Assembly (NCBI GenBank): GCA_902806575.1
Contig: CADCXD010000004.1
Location: forward strand, 1,984,001-2,048,000
Source of the DNA: Jackrogersella multiformis
Taxonomy: Eukaryota; Ascomycota; Sordariomycetes; Xylariales; Hypoxylaceae
Reading direction: 5' to 3'
DNA: 64,000 bases
The notes beneath the pieces were generated by a model, which was not told the DNA's origin, made no database searches, and saw nothing but the letters and a program-made list of their open reading frames with translations. Positions 22,440-34,287 of the stretch are shown here, piece after piece; within the stretch, counting starts at the first letter, position 1, and each line of letters begins with the position of its first letter. The position numbers and the translations under genes were made by a program.

Positions 22440-25400
22440 GGTGGATGTTAGTCTGGTTCGTTGAGACCTACTAGGTAAGCCTCAGTGATTTGGAATAATA
22501 GTGTTCACTATCAAAGTGAGAAATGGGAAAATCTGATATAGCCTTTCGATCACGGTAGTTGCTGTGATTCGCTGCGTAGCTAAGAGTGGGCGAGTAGGAG
22601 GACGAGGGCGGGCGAGGCCTATATTATAATAAAATTGCCCTCCTTTTGCCCTTCCCCCCTTTGCACAGGCATCGATAATCTAATGCGGTAGAGTTGCAAC
22701 CTCGTTGTAAGCTCACAAAGCTCGGAGGCCGTTATTGGCGATGACTCAATGGTCAAGGATTCAGAGCGGTAGTGACTAAAACCGAGATCCGCACGAAGTA
22801 TTCCGATTAGATGATCATATGATCCAACGACCACTCATCTTTGTATGGAATCTTCCACAAGCTCCGGCTGGGTGCGGGCGATAGATCACGATGGATCATG
22901 GTGATGCGTTTGTGGTATGGGATAGAACATGTACATTGTTACCCACTCAGGGCTCTATTAGACACCAGCACTCGGAAGCCGACGGAAAGGACTCGGCATC
23001 AGAAGACTCTAGAATAAACAAATAGGGAATGTAACAAAGAGTCTTTGTAGCACATGGTTCTCGAGCCAATATGGCTTACGATCCTTCAGCCCTAATGTGG
23101 GGAAGCTACTAGATAGACTCAGGTTGCTATCACAAAAAAGGGTCAGCCAGCTTGCAGCTAGCTTAAACCGGTATCAATATATCTGTATTTGGAAATGTTG
23201 TTTAATGAACAGTCTCTTGAAATGCGACCTACAATCCCGCCCAGAGGCAAGGCGGAGGGCGGAGGACGGAGGAGACATTGACACTGGAGCTCGAGGAAGA
23301 AGAGAAGGGCGTAACTATCGCCCGAGTTGGATTAGCAAATGTGAGTAATTCTTCTCGGCAATCGCGTCAAGATGCCAACAGACGAACGACGAACGACGAG
23401 CAACGGTAGTGATGATGAGTATCAATAGCCGTGGCCTCTGCCTCTTTGCGGGAATGGAAACATTGGTGGATGGCTTCACGGCATGATCGGATGAGCTAGC
23501 ATAATGAGAGATGCACGATATCGAAACGGTGATAGGTCCCCGGCCGATCTGGAAAAGGCGATGGATACACCAGACAGAGCTAGCATCGCGAAGCAATGCC
23601 GGAGCTTGCAGGGGGAGCTTTGAACCTCCGATGAAGGCCGGTAGGCAGGTAAGCGAAGGGGTACATGTATATGTAGATATGTATATATTGTATGTATAGT
23701 GGCGCCGATTTGACGTGACGTGATGTGACGTGATTATATTAAGATGTTGTAATAGAAATAAAAAGAAATAAACCAACTAGTGTATACATATTACCCATCC
23801 GACACCACTTGGGTTCTTAGGTAGTATAAACGATGGCGGTTTACGTAGAGAACCTTCCATCTTCATTAATAACTCCAAGGGCGAGATATTGTTTTGATCG
23901 ATCGTTCCCTAGGGTAGTTATAATGTTGTCTGTCAAACTCATCATTACTCCGAAGGTTCAAAGACGGAGGTCGAAAGACAGAGGGGGGGGGTTGAAATGA
24001 AGGGATTCGAGGTTTGGACCACTGAGAGCCTCAATTGCATGCAGCTCCCCCCGGCTTTCACGGAATTGACCACTCATCGAGGTGTAACACTATACCTGTC
24101 TTAGATGGCGATCGACGACACACATGTGTCATGCCACCAAACGAGGCTTTTTCCCTTTTTCCGTTTCTGTCAGTCGTCGAAATGGAGTAGAAATTAGTAG
24201 AAATTGGTTGAATGGTACTGGGTACCTACCTACCTGAGTAATGTAGTGTAGGTAAGCTTTATGGTTCCAAGGTTCCAAGGTTGTTTAAAAACTTGTTCGA
24301 TCTCATGGCACCACGTTGGGAACCATTCCACTTAAGGTTATTATTAGTCGGCGCCTGCCGAACAATCCGGAGTTCTAGTCCGCACTTCCCGTCATCTCCG
24401 GGTGGATACCTACCTAGGTACTTAAGGCAGCTATGATTTCAACTCGGCTTATTAAACAAATTAAACAATATGGAAGTGCAAGTTATGTAGAGTGATACAG
24501 AGTTATACAAATGTATACAGAGTTATGTAATGTGACATATAATAATTTATCTATGTACCTCTGGATACCCAAGCATATGAAAGCCAGAAAGCTCCGAAGC
24601 AAACCGCCGCTCTGCAAGCAACCCAATAAATTACAAACACATGCAGCTCGTAGCGTTTTCTCCTCACCCCCCCCTCCCCAACTGACAAAAGGAGGCGGCC
24701 TTAACTACACCATCTACCTATACCACATGTGGCGTCGAAACGAGCTCCCATTCGTTCTGTGGCTCGCCACCGGAGGGGAGAGAGTTAGAATTAGAGAGAG
24801 AGAGGAGGCCACTGAATCATTGTCAACCGTGTCACCCACACCACCCCCCTACCCTATTGGCTCACCGTCGCAACCATTAGGTAAGAACCTCGATACTACT
24901 CCGCCCGGCGCATAAGCTCCGCGGACTCTCCTGAGCAAAGAGCCCAGCCAGGCAGCGTAGCATCTTCGCCTGTCGTGCTCTCCATCCAGACGCTCGCGGG
25001 TCGGCGGTTTCGGCGTCGGTGTCGGTGTCGGCGTGCTCCAAGTTAAAGGAAGGGTGCCTGCTTGGTCGAACGCTGGGGTTTCAGTCGCGTCGGCCTGGCC
25101 ACCATACAACTGACGGCAGTGAAGCGCGAATTGCCTAGGCACCTAATTAAGTAAAGGGAGGGTTCCTGCATGTAGATAGCCGCTGCTAAACGACGGTAGC
25201 ATGTCTGACTCGCACAGAACGACAGCCCGGGATCACGTAGTCGACGGGCATGAAATTCCACATATGTATACCTAAAGCATGGCTGGTTGAATCACCTACA
25301 CGAGGGGGTATGTATTTGCATAGACCTGCCCCTGGGAACGCCGCTGCGCCAAATATGCCTTCTTCTGCGGCCTACCTGATACATGCATCCCAAAGCCCCA

Positions 25401-25538
25401 AACCCTTTGCATGCTACCAAGTGGGCTGGCATTGCCTTGCCTTCCCTTCTATCGCTTGAGAAATCGTACAAGTAATCGCTGAACCGCCTCCTAATGAAAT
25501 TGTATAATGAGTGCCCTAATGGGTGACCAGTAAACAGC
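22440..25538. other. Long intergenic region
   Basis: About 3.1 kb holding the promoter of the opsin-related gene and the 3' end of the VID28 gene. No gene supported; frames at 23315-23776 (-) and 24511-24915 (+) have no recognisable motifs and skewed composition. GGTA/TACC tracts near 24220-24250 and 24405-24420, a TGACGTGACGTGATGTGACGTG repeat region near 23712-23732, a G run near 23983-23991 and GTCGGT repeats near 25013-25033 were noted. Confidence 0.5.
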
Positions 25539-28500
25539 TTAATAGGCAGGCTTCATCTGCCACAGGGCTGATTTCGCTCGCTCGCGCACGTCAAGTTCGT
25601 CATCGCCCTCCTTGAGGGCCTCGAGCTTTGACAGGAAACCCAATTTCTTCAGTTCGGAAGCCCTCTGCGAGCACCCAGGGCCATCACTGGCATTGTCCTG
25701 CCACGTCAAGTTGTTAATCAGGTGGCACAGAGCGACCCGCACCTCCCTGTCCTGGTTGTTAAACATTTTTGCCAGATGCTTGAGTAGCTCTGTCTGCGAG
25801 ACTACCAGCTGCCGGTGACGTGGTATGCTGGCTGCAATATGGACCAACATATAGATAACTGATTCAATGATCTTGGTTTGTGGGGGGAGAATACGCGTTT
25901 GGGTACCCGTACCGCTCCGCTGGCTAAATGGATGGAGGACTTTAACTCGTAATTTAGAGGCAAATATGTCGAATAGTCGTTCTTGTCCTAACGTGTTGAA
26001 CAGAAAGTCAATCATCTCCGTCGTGTCGTTCGGCGAATCGGCGTTGGTGCTCGAGTGAGCTCCGCCAATTAGATTTCGGATAAACCCTAAGCCCTGCTCC
26101 TGGATGGCCAGATCATCATGCCTCGCCTTGCGAATCGGGTTCAGCTCTGCCTCGCGTAGTGTTTCTAGTCGCGTCTCCGCGAGTTGCAGTATGCGAACGT
26201 CCGGGTGCGTCCGAGCTGTGTGTGTCTTATAGAAAGAGGCTGAGAGCCAGACGCGATACTGGTCCTCGGCGAGTCCCATATCTATGTCTTCGTCCATGTC
26301 ATCTAGCGTGACTTGAGCCGCCTCCCTCTCACTCCTCGTCTTTGCCGAGAAAAGAGCATCATCCTCGGTATCATCGCAGATCAGCCGGACTAACCAACCC
26401 GACTCGAGTTCTTCTACAGCTCTCTTCTTGAGGTCTACGCTTGCTGAATGGACCAAGTGCTTAAGTGCCCATAGAGCATTCAGCCGTAAGGATGCGTTAT
26501 GCGAGTGCGCATGTTCACACAGCAACTTCAGAATTCCTTCATCTACAAGGGACTGGAAGACATGGTTAGTATCAATTTGGTAGAACCGTGTGGGTTGATG
26601 ATACTTACTTCTCTCATCGGGCTGAAGTCCATAACGAGGTTACAGACTGACGCGGCGGCTGCCACTTGCACGTCAACATCATGATGTCGAAGTAGCTGGC
26701 ATAAAGGTGTAGACACTCCATGATCGACCAAAGCCGTTCGAAGTATGTTGACTGAACGAGAGAGCATACGAACAGTATAGCAGGCCGCTAGGACAACCGA
26801 AACTGGATTGTCAGCAGCTGGAGTTAGAGATTCAACGATAAGGTTAATAACTTCTTGGTCGACAACGGCTCTCCGATAATCATCTTTGAAGGTTGCTAGT
26901 GCACCAATAGCCTTCAAAGTGCTCTCTCTCACCTTGATTCGATGAGCTATATACCGGTGTTGACCTTCCTCTCCTAAACGGCATTCAGGGGGAGGCTCAT
27001 TTGTCGAATCTCGGCTCCTGTTTTGTGGAGACCACGTCCACGACTTAGGAAGCGAAGGCGGCGCTTCACAGTTGTCCTTCAGAAGCTTACATAATAACTT
27101 CACAGCGTTGCAGTCAAATGCTGCTTTCTGCAGTATTTCGCTGTCGGTGATAAGACGGGCCAATATTGCTGGTGCCTCTTCGATAAAATTGAGCATCATG
27201 ACAGTACTTGGCCTCCAATCACTATAATCAATGTCCTCCATCTTCTTCTCGGCTACGGAGAGGGCATTCAATAGAACTGGCACGATAAGTAGGCCTAGGG
27301 CTGATTCTCTTGTTTTGTAACAAAATCCAGCTTTGAATAGCGAGGTTAAGACAGAAGTAGCCATAAGCAGCTCGCTAGTACGGAATGATCGAATCGAGTA
27401 GATAAGCCAGGGTATAAGGGGACTCTCAGCCTCTTCGGGATCGCCCTCGTTGTTGGAAGCAGATGTCTCCTCTGATGGCGTCCGCGTGGTAGTGCTATTC
27501 TGGTACTTGGACGCCGGGCGCCCGCTGCGGCCCATAGTCTCTCGCAACGCGCTTGGTGGCGGAATCGCGGTATGGTTAGTGACCGGAGGTGGCACATACG
27601 GTAGAAGCAGGTTCATAGGCTGGAAGTCTACGTGTCTTGTTGGCCGAATTCCAGGCAGTTCCATGGGACCAGGAGGGGATCTTGATGATTTATTTGGGTC
27701 GATATCGGCCACGGGGAAAACAGCCAATATCGATGGCGAGCAAAGTAGCTTGTATGCTCGGAACGGCGAATCACCTATGATGGAAGCAATTGCACCTAGA
27801 ATTCCAGCCAAGCCGCCAGTAGACGTAGCAGGCGCTGGGATATTCTCTTCGAGACCTTCAAGACGGGCAACGACCTCGGCCCTCGGCAGCATATGTCCAT
27901 TGTAAACAACATAGCTTGCTAGCTTTGTAGCAAGCACGTCCAGGATGCCAATATCAACCAAGGCTGCCTGATGGCGTTCTTCAAGACAAAGAGTCTTGAT
28001 TAGAAAGGCAATTATATTTGTTGGGGCCTCGCCCTCTAGGGTCCATGTTCCATTTATGAGAATATGGTAGATAGAGTCTAGAGAGCCATCGCTGAACAAT
28101 GTGCTGGCTAGGGAGGTCGGAGTAATCGGAGAAGATGAAGGAGCATACTCGGCAGAGGTGGCGATGCCTCGTACCACTCGGAGGGCGGTCATGACGATTG
28201 GGGGATGTTTACTTCGAAGACATGAGCTGCTCAAGACAGCAGGCAACACGCCAGCTGCGTGTAAAGGAGGAAGAAAGGCAGGTCCAGCTATAGAAAGAAG
28301 CAACCAACATGTAAGCATATATCATTCTAGAGGGGTGATTTGAGTGAAAGAAATTAGTCATACCATTGGCAAAACTAGCAAGAAGCTGCAGAGCTTGTAG
28401 TCTTGCACGATCTTCGTCTGTCAAGGTGCTTGAGGTGCCCAAGATCAAAAATCCTAGTGGCGCATCCTCGTCATTGGTATCATAGCCGTTAGGAGCTACG

Positions 28501-28658
28501 ATTTCGACGGCAGGCCGAAGGATGCCATGCTGAACCCATTCCTCTTTCTTTTGGACATGACCAATCAATTCGTTCTTCAGGTATCTCAGAGCAGCGAGTT
28601 GTTCCGGTATACTTGCGCTGAGCTGGGCTAAAATGGATTCAGGATCAGGCGCCATCAT
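25539..28658 (-). CDS. vid28: VID28/GID5, armadillo-repeat subunit of the GID E3 ligase
   Basis: ARMC8/Vid28-type armadillo protein, a scaffold of the GID/CTLH ubiquitin ligase that drives degradation of gluconeogenic enzymes when glucose returns. Exons 28364-28658, 26609-28287 and 25539-26552 (introns 76 and 56 nt) join to 995 residues. Start is the MMAPDPES pair of ATGs; an upstream in-frame ATG at 28820 begins a low-complexity His/Asn-rich leader unlikely to be coding. Repeated helical segments run throughout, with family-typical stretches near the N-terminus (LAALRYLKNELIGH, ARLQALQLLASFANG), MTALRVVRGIATSAEY, ACYTVRMLSRSVNILRTAL, VQVAAAASVCNLVMDFSPMRE and EHAHSHNASLRLNALWALKHLV. A central Pro/Ser/Thr-rich insertion around residues 320-380 breaks the repeats. 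It is divergent from the PHO80-type cyclin at 30311. Confidence 0.92.
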
Positions 28659-29361
28659 CGATGGCGACCTATATAATAACTCAATGTCGTGTGTCGGAGA
28701 GATGGAAGTAAAAGGAATATGTATATGGTGATGGTTGCGTAATTCGGGATGGTTATCGTGATGGTTATCGTAACGAGTAGAAGTGTTGATAACAGTGGTT
28801 TGTCGCGACAAGTTGAACACCTGGGTAAAGGGTAGGTAATTTTAGCCAACCGGTAGGGTAGGTACGTACTGAAAACTGTCACTAAACTTTTAAAGTAGGT
28901 ACTAGGTACTAGGTACCTAAGGTATCTTTGTATCCAAGATCGTAAAATGGCTCGTGCGCAGATGTTATTGTACGTAACACAATGACAAAATCCAGTTCAC
29001 CTTCCGTCAACCCGGCAGAACGGCAACAACCCGATAGTCCGGAAACAATTATGAAGACTACCTAATAAGATTTGAAAAAAATATACTAAATCTTTTGCTA
29101 CTCATGTATTTCAAGGTATACTAGGTACCCTAGTCATCAAATGGCGATATTCACCAAAACGTCATTAGCAGAACTGTGATATGAAATAGATAATTTTAAT
29201 CATTTTGTTAAGGTAACATATATAACATAGCGTTGCATACCTTGCCTAGGTACTTAGTAAGTATGTAGACATGAATTAGAGCCAATTTACATACATACCT
29301 AGGTACATAGTTACATGTTTGACAACGTTTGGTAAGAATGAAGAAAATGCTTCTTACCCAG

Positions 29362-29381
29362 GTACCTACCTAGGTAGGTAC
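29362..29381. repeat. Perfect 20-bp palindrome
   Basis: GTACCTACCTAGGTAGGTAC equals its own reverse complement. It is the longest perfect palindrome of the tract family that I confirmed by reading. It lies about 0.7 kb upstream of the VID28 start. Confidence 0.85.
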
Positions 29382-29883
29382 TTAAGAACATTATAAAACC
29401 TCCAACCAAAAGCACTTTTATCAATACCCTAGGTAGGGCACCGAGAGAAACGGGTACCTACATACCCAGGTATCTACCAGGTAATCAAGAAAGAGCACTT
29501 AAACAAACACCTCTTATGTGCCCCTCCCCCTCAAAGTTTTCATTTGGTACTAACCACTGGTACACATCACAAAACGAATAATTACCTCCATATCCCTATC
29601 GTTCAGTTTTATGTGTTGAGATATACCTACCTAGGTACCTATGTATAAACTATTGTACATGTTTAAGTACCTACATGTATGCAGAACATGCATTTGTCCT
29701 TCTCAGGTGTTCTTAAAATGCGTACCTAGGTACATAGTCCGGTTCCAAGGTTGTAGGTATTGCACCCGGAAAACGTGACTTGGGCAGTTACCTATATACC
29801 TCCTAGCAGCCCTAGGTACATATTATTCAGATGGGCTTAGGTAAGATCCTGGATGGGTGGTGGGTCTCCACATAGGTACTAAG

Positions 29884-29937
29884 GTAGCAAGTAGCAAGTA
29901 GCAAAGTAGTCAAGTAGTCAAGTAGTCAAGTAATAGT
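29884..29937 (+). repeat. Short tandem repeat GTAGCAA / GTAGTCAA
   Basis: Three copies of GTAGCAA (the last with one extra A) followed by three copies of GTAGTCAA. The two unit types are clearly related and probably arose by slippage. Located about 0.4 kb upstream of the cyclin start codon. Confidence 0.8.
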
Positions 29938-30293
29938 AGGTCGTCTTGCCCGAACAAATCAAGCAGTGCCTTCTCAATTTGCCTTCTCTGGTCTTTGGTG
30001 CGTTCTCGGCCTTCTTTCCAAACCTCGAATCCTTCAACCATGGAGTTGGAGCATTGTCCATTATCGCTTCTCACAAAAAGCAGAATTCTAGTCCGATTTT
30101 GACGGGCCCGTCACCTAACGAATTTTCCCTTTTTTTCATTTTATCTTAGGTAAATTGCATACGTACAAGCAAGGGAAACCATTCGACCAAAACGGCCCAT
30201 TCCTATGAACGTCAATATCCGCTGCGGCCTAATCTGCGATTCTTGCGACTCCTGCGACTCCTGCGACCCTAAGATCAACGCGGCTGAGACATT

Positions 30294-30317
30294 ATGACGC
30301 TTTGGGAATCATGTTAA
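30294..30317 (+). promoter_or_regulatory. Short upstream ORF overlapping the cyclin start
   Basis: An ATG at 30294 opens a 7-codon frame (MTLWESC) ending at TAA 30315-30317, out of frame with and overlapping the cyclin ATG at 30311. If it lies in the transcript leader it would lower translation of the cyclin. Whether it is transcribed is not known from the sequence. Confidence 0.4.
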
Positions 30318-31485
30318 CTTCGTCGTCGCCAACTATACTAGGAGCAACAACAGCATCACCGAGGACTTTTCACTATGCAACCCCTCACTCACCACAACAA
30401 TCGCCGAAGATAACGGTGCCGTTGCCGCGCCGCCAGTCTAGACATTCTCTATCGCATTCGTCGCCTTCCAACTCTCTACGATCACCATCTCTATCCAAAC
30501 CAAAGCAATATGTTGCAGTTGATGCCGCTACGCAGTACTCACCGATGGAACCCTTCGACCCAATGGTTCCCTTACGATCAGCCCAAATAGCGGGTCCGAG
30601 GCTATCAAGCTCCACAGCCGCAAAGACAGCGACAGCGACAGCGACAGCGACGACATCCCAGCCCGAACTACAACCCCTCGCCCATGAAAATTCTTCCAGC
30701 CTTACACTGTCACCCAACAGATCCTCGAGAGCCCCATCTCACACACTTTCTCCTAATAAGAGACGCAAGTCGCAGGATCCCATCAGGCCCAATCCACCTT
30801 CGGTAGTGGCGTCGAGCCAACCAAGTACACCGAAAAGGCCGAAACCTAATGAACATCCTCCTAAAGAGCTGCCTCTGAGATACGAGTTTTGCGAAGTAGA
30901 GGACATGGTGACTCTCATCGCGAATATGCTCGGAGAGTTGATCGAGACGAATGATTCGATAGCTATGAAAAGTGGTCATCTCACACGGTTCCATTCTAGG
31001 TATGCTCCAAACGTTCTCGAGACTGAGTGATGGCACTAATCCCACTACACAGGACGGCTCCAGCCATATCGGTTTTAGACTACTTGCAACGGCTTGCAAA
31101 ACACGCCACGCTAACACCACCTCTTCTCCTCTCTATGGTGTCTTATATCGACCGGTTATGCGAGTACTATCCCGATTTCACGATAAATACCTTGACCGTA
31201 CATCGTTTCCTGATCACATCCGCGACGGTAGCGGGGAAGGGCCTGTCGGATTCATTCTGGAATAATTCGTTCTACGCGCGCGTAGGAGGTGTCAAGGTAG
31301 CGGAATTAAAACTACTCGAACTCGAATTTTTAACTCGAGTAGACTGGAGGATAGTACCGAATCCCGAGGTATTAGTAGCCTACTACAAAGGCCTTGTTGC
31401 ACGCTGCGACGGGTATATCTTGGAAGGGGAACATTTATCTTCAACTAGCAACGAGGATGAAGTTGAGGACTCCGAGGACTTATAG
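30311..31485 (+). CDS. PHO80-type cyclin
   Basis: Cyclin of the Pho80 family, the partner of a Pho85-type kinase; in fungi the Pho80/PREG protein keeps the phosphate-starvation transcription factor inactive when phosphate is plentiful. Exons 30311-30999 and 31053-31485 (53-nt intron) join to 373 residues. The first ~190 residues are low-complexity, Ser/Pro-rich, with several SP sites and an alternating Thr-Ala stretch. The cyclin box begins near residue 200 (YEFCEVEDMVTLIANMLGE) and includes RTAPAISVLDYLQRL, LLLSMVSYIDRLC, TVHRFLITSATVAGKGLSD, WNNSFYARVGGV and LNXLELEFL-like LKLLELEFLTRVDWR. The tail is acidic. Start is the first ATG; the codons before it lack a start. Other Pho85 cyclins share the fold, so phosphate control is likely rather than proven. 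Confidence 0.9.
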
Positions 31486-32266
31486 ATCACGATAGAAGTG
31501 AAACACGAAAGAAGGGCAACAAAGAGGGCCGCAGCAAAAGGAATCCGAGGCTCTAATCGGGACGCTACACATATTGAGAATATTTTGATCCAGGAGTTTT
31601 CATGGAGCATAGGTTGCATTTGGCGTTAAATGCACAGGGATTGGGTCAGCACGATCGGTTGGTTAGAGACTTAGGTGGTGTTTCACGACAACGACAAGGA
31701 GAGCTTAAGACATACCTACCCAACGTTATGGTGTGATGTTCATAGTGAAGATATGAAGCTTGAGGGGATACCAAGTCCACAGCAAGGGTAGCGTTTCCCT
31801 CGTTGTGACCATGATCCCGACAAACAGATAATGAGATGAAATGCTTTTTTTCAATTCCGAGATTGGTGGAAGAATTCCAATTTAAATAATGTATGCAACT
31901 GGATGTAATGTGAAAATCGGTCTGTAGATTACTACCAAGGTAAGTATTGAGGCTGAATCGGTTCCAAGAGATAAGTACAAAGCAATATAAAACAATAAGT
32001 CCGTGGTAGGTTCGACCGTTTCACAGGGCTGGTAGAGCTCTAAAAATAACCGGGAAATCAACGGCCGACGATTACGAACCTTAAGGTTGGATTGGAACCA
32101 ACGATGAACAATATTTAACACAAACATAGTACCTAGGTACCTACTAAGGTGCGTAATCCCTTCCACCAATTAATTATAACCTTGTAACTTTATAACATTA
32201 GATCTCAAGGCCTCAAACTTCGAACCTCAGATCTCAGCAATCCACACAATATTCGAAGTACGGTCC
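31486..32266. other. Intergenic region
   Basis: 3' flank of the cyclin gene and promoter of EMC10. One GGTA/TACC tract near 32130-32145. No gene supported. Confidence 0.5.
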
Positions 32267-32931
32267 ATGAAATTCTCATCGATATTCTCTGGCCTCGCGG
32301 CCTTGGCACTAACTGGCCTAGCCAGCGCCGCCGACCGGACAGCTGCGATATACATACAGTCCGTGTCGCAATCGCCTGCCGCGCCAGCACCTCTAGCCGA
32401 GATCCGCTACGACCCAGCAAGCGCTGCCTCAGACGCAGAAGTCATATCGTACGAAGCACCCGAGATACCAGATGAAGCCAGGCTAGTGCGTGTCGGCGTG
32501 TACAACCCATCGGCGAAGCGGTGGGAGTCGTCCACGTCAGTAGCATCGGTCGAGAACTTCGGCAAGGGCTACTCCCCGACGCTGATACTGTCTGTGGATC
32601 AAAAGGGCGACGTCTTCAGCGCGGCGCTGAGGGGAGTCAGGATCGATGCCGGACAGACAAGGGATTTTGGCCCACAGGCATTGGTTCTAGTCACGGACCC
32701 GGGGAAGCAGCCTGAGCTGAACAAACCCATCGTGCTGTCTCCCGAGGGCAATACGGTGGTGCAGGAAGAGAAGACACTCTTCCAGAAGTACGTTTTATCT
32801 ACGCCTAGTGTGCATAGGCGAGATCTATTGATGTTTGTTTGCTAACTGTTCTCTATAGGTATTGGTGGGTGCTAGGTATTGTCGTCCTAATGACGATGAC
32901 TGGAGGAGGCGGCGGCGAGCAAGGCAAATAA
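32267..32931 (+). CDS. emc10: ER membrane protein complex subunit 10
   Basis: Subunit of the EMC, which inserts tail-anchored and multi-pass proteins into the ER membrane. Exons 32267-32787 and 32859-32931 (71-nt intron) join to 197 residues. The N-terminus is a clear signal peptide (MKFSSIFSGLAALALTGLASA, cleavage near residue 21), followed by a lumenal beta-rich domain with RLVRVGVYNPSAKRW, FGKGYSPTLILSVDQKG and RDFGPQALVLVTDPGKQP. Splicing exposes the family's C-terminal signature: TLFQKYWWVLGIVVLMTMTG then GGGGEQGK. Without the intron the frame would end before this membrane segment, which is strong support for the model. Human EMC10 has the same arrangement, a KYW segment, a hydrophobic helix and a Gly-rich tail. 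Confidence 0.88.
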
Positions 32932-33790
32932 TAGACTATACAGTCGTATGCATTTCTGATTAATAATATACTAGAATTCTATTCCTTCTCGCGACATTCT
33001 GTCTCTAAGTGCTAATAATCATATCTAAGACTATAAGTTCTCACATGTCTTGATTTAGGTCACTGAGCTGCTTGACCTCAAAGATAGATGCTATGATTAC
33101 CTAGGTAGGTACGTAGGCAGCACTGGGAGAGCACCTTCATAGGCATTAGGTCAACATTTCACTAATTTGAGCTTCTACATGTATAAGGTGAATGTGATTT
33201 CCTCTTGAAGCCTATTTGGTAATCGACCTTGATACCTAAAGGTACCTAGGTACGTAAATATAACACAAAAGGTTGTCAAGCACCCATCAATGTTTCAAAA
33301 AAGAGATTCGGCAGGTACGTACCCTACCTAGATAGGTACTTGGGTACAATACCTATTGTAACATCCATCCACCACCTCAGCCGGCAACCCACGCACCAGG
33401 TCCAACTTCCCTCGCTCTTCAAGGCGGTCAGCTAATAACTGCACGAACCATACCTAAAGCAACGTTAGCGCACCTTCTAATCCTTGAAAGTTGAAGTAAC
33501 TCTGGAGACCGTAGCTACGGTCCGCACCAACCAGTTACCACCTAGTCAACAACTTTTCAGCGCTCTACTTTTTTTTTTTCCACCTTCTCCAAACTTCCAC
33601 CTATCCAATCCAAACAATTGCGCTATTCTTTGCGATTGATTCCAATTCCACCATTGATCAATCGCAACCCATTATTTTTCTCCCGCTCTCTACTAAACAC
33701 TAAACTCCAAAATAATACACCCACATATACGTACGTATACACACATACACGCACGTACGCCCATCCATCTGAACACTGCACATTGTCACT
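32932..33790. other. Intergenic region
   Basis: 3' flank of EMC10 and promoter/leader of CHZ1. GGTA/TACC tracts near 33100 and 33240. A T run and C/T-rich leader at 33568-33610 and a TACGTACGTA/CACACA stretch at 33725-33765 precede the CHZ1 ATG. No gene. Confidence 0.5.
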
Positions 33791-34287
33791 ATGGCCTCCA
33801 ACAACGGCGCTACCATTCCTCAAGAGGGTGCCTCCGGTAAGGCCGTCGAGCAGACCAAGGGCAAGGGCAAGGCTGCTACCACCGAGGACCCTGTCGACAC
33901 TGCTATGAATGAAGATGACGATGATGAAGAAGATGAGGATGAGGTAAGTCGTTTTCAAATTCTCATAACCTTACAATAAGTACCAAATATACTAACAATA
34001 TTCTAGGTCGAAGGTGGTACGTTAATCTCGTGACCTGCCACGACTGTTCTCTCGCAACCCAATTCCTAACATGATTCTACACAGGTGATGACGATGCCGA
34101 TGACAATATGGACGAGATCGATCTGAACAATATCGTCGAGGGAGGTCGCCGAACTCGAGGCCGCGTTATTGACTGGGCGAAGGCTGCTGAGGAAAACCCC
34201 GCTGAGGACGACGACGATGATGACGAGGACGAATACGAGCCTGTTGGCGAGCACCAGGACCAGGGAGACAAGATGGATGAGGACTAA
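33791..34287 (+). CDS. chz1: Histone H2A.Z-H2B chaperone CHZ1
   Basis: Small acidic nuclear chaperone that binds H2A.Z-H2B dimers and passes them to the SWR1 complex. Exons 33791-33943, 34007-34016 and 34085-34287 join to 121 residues. The middle exon is only 10 nt (GTCGAAGGTG) and supplies Val-Glu-Gly plus one base; introns of 63 and 68 nt flank it. Both flanks are strongly acidic (NEDDDDEEDEDE and AEDDDDDDEDEYEP). The CHZ motif follows in the last exon: DEIDLNNIVEGGRRTRGRV then IDWAKAAEE. This is the core histone-binding segment of the family, and the length is typical. No other splice choice I tried keeps the CHZ motif in frame with the N-terminus. Confidence 0.93.

Larger units (their letters stand above)
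28659..30310. other. Divergent intergenic region, VID28 and cyclin promoters
   Basis: About 1.65 kb between divergent genes. It is among the densest stretches for GGTA/TACC palindromes (about 28895-28920, 29250, 29300, 29362-29381, 29625-29640, 29725, 29810). A tandem GTAGCAA/GTAGTCAA repeat lies at 29884-29937 and a TGCGACTCC repeat near 30243-30266. No gene supported. Confidence 0.55.

Noticed and set aside
23590..23640. Possible tRNA T-arm (TTTGAACCTCC) near 23620
   Set aside because: T-stem does not pair properly and no acceptor, D or anticodon arm can be built around it on either strand.
23315..23776. 153-codon minus-strand open frame
   Set aside because: Composition is irregular, with no domain, signal or splice context; it overlaps simple repeats and open frames on the other strand.
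24511..24915. 134-codon plus-strand open frame
   Set aside because: Low-complexity with proline-rich and charged runs, no recognisable motif and no supporting neighbours.
28209..28820. Extended VID28 N-terminus from the ATG at 28820
   Set aside because: The added 54 residues are His/Asn-rich low complexity resembling untranslated leader; family homology begins at MMAPDPES.
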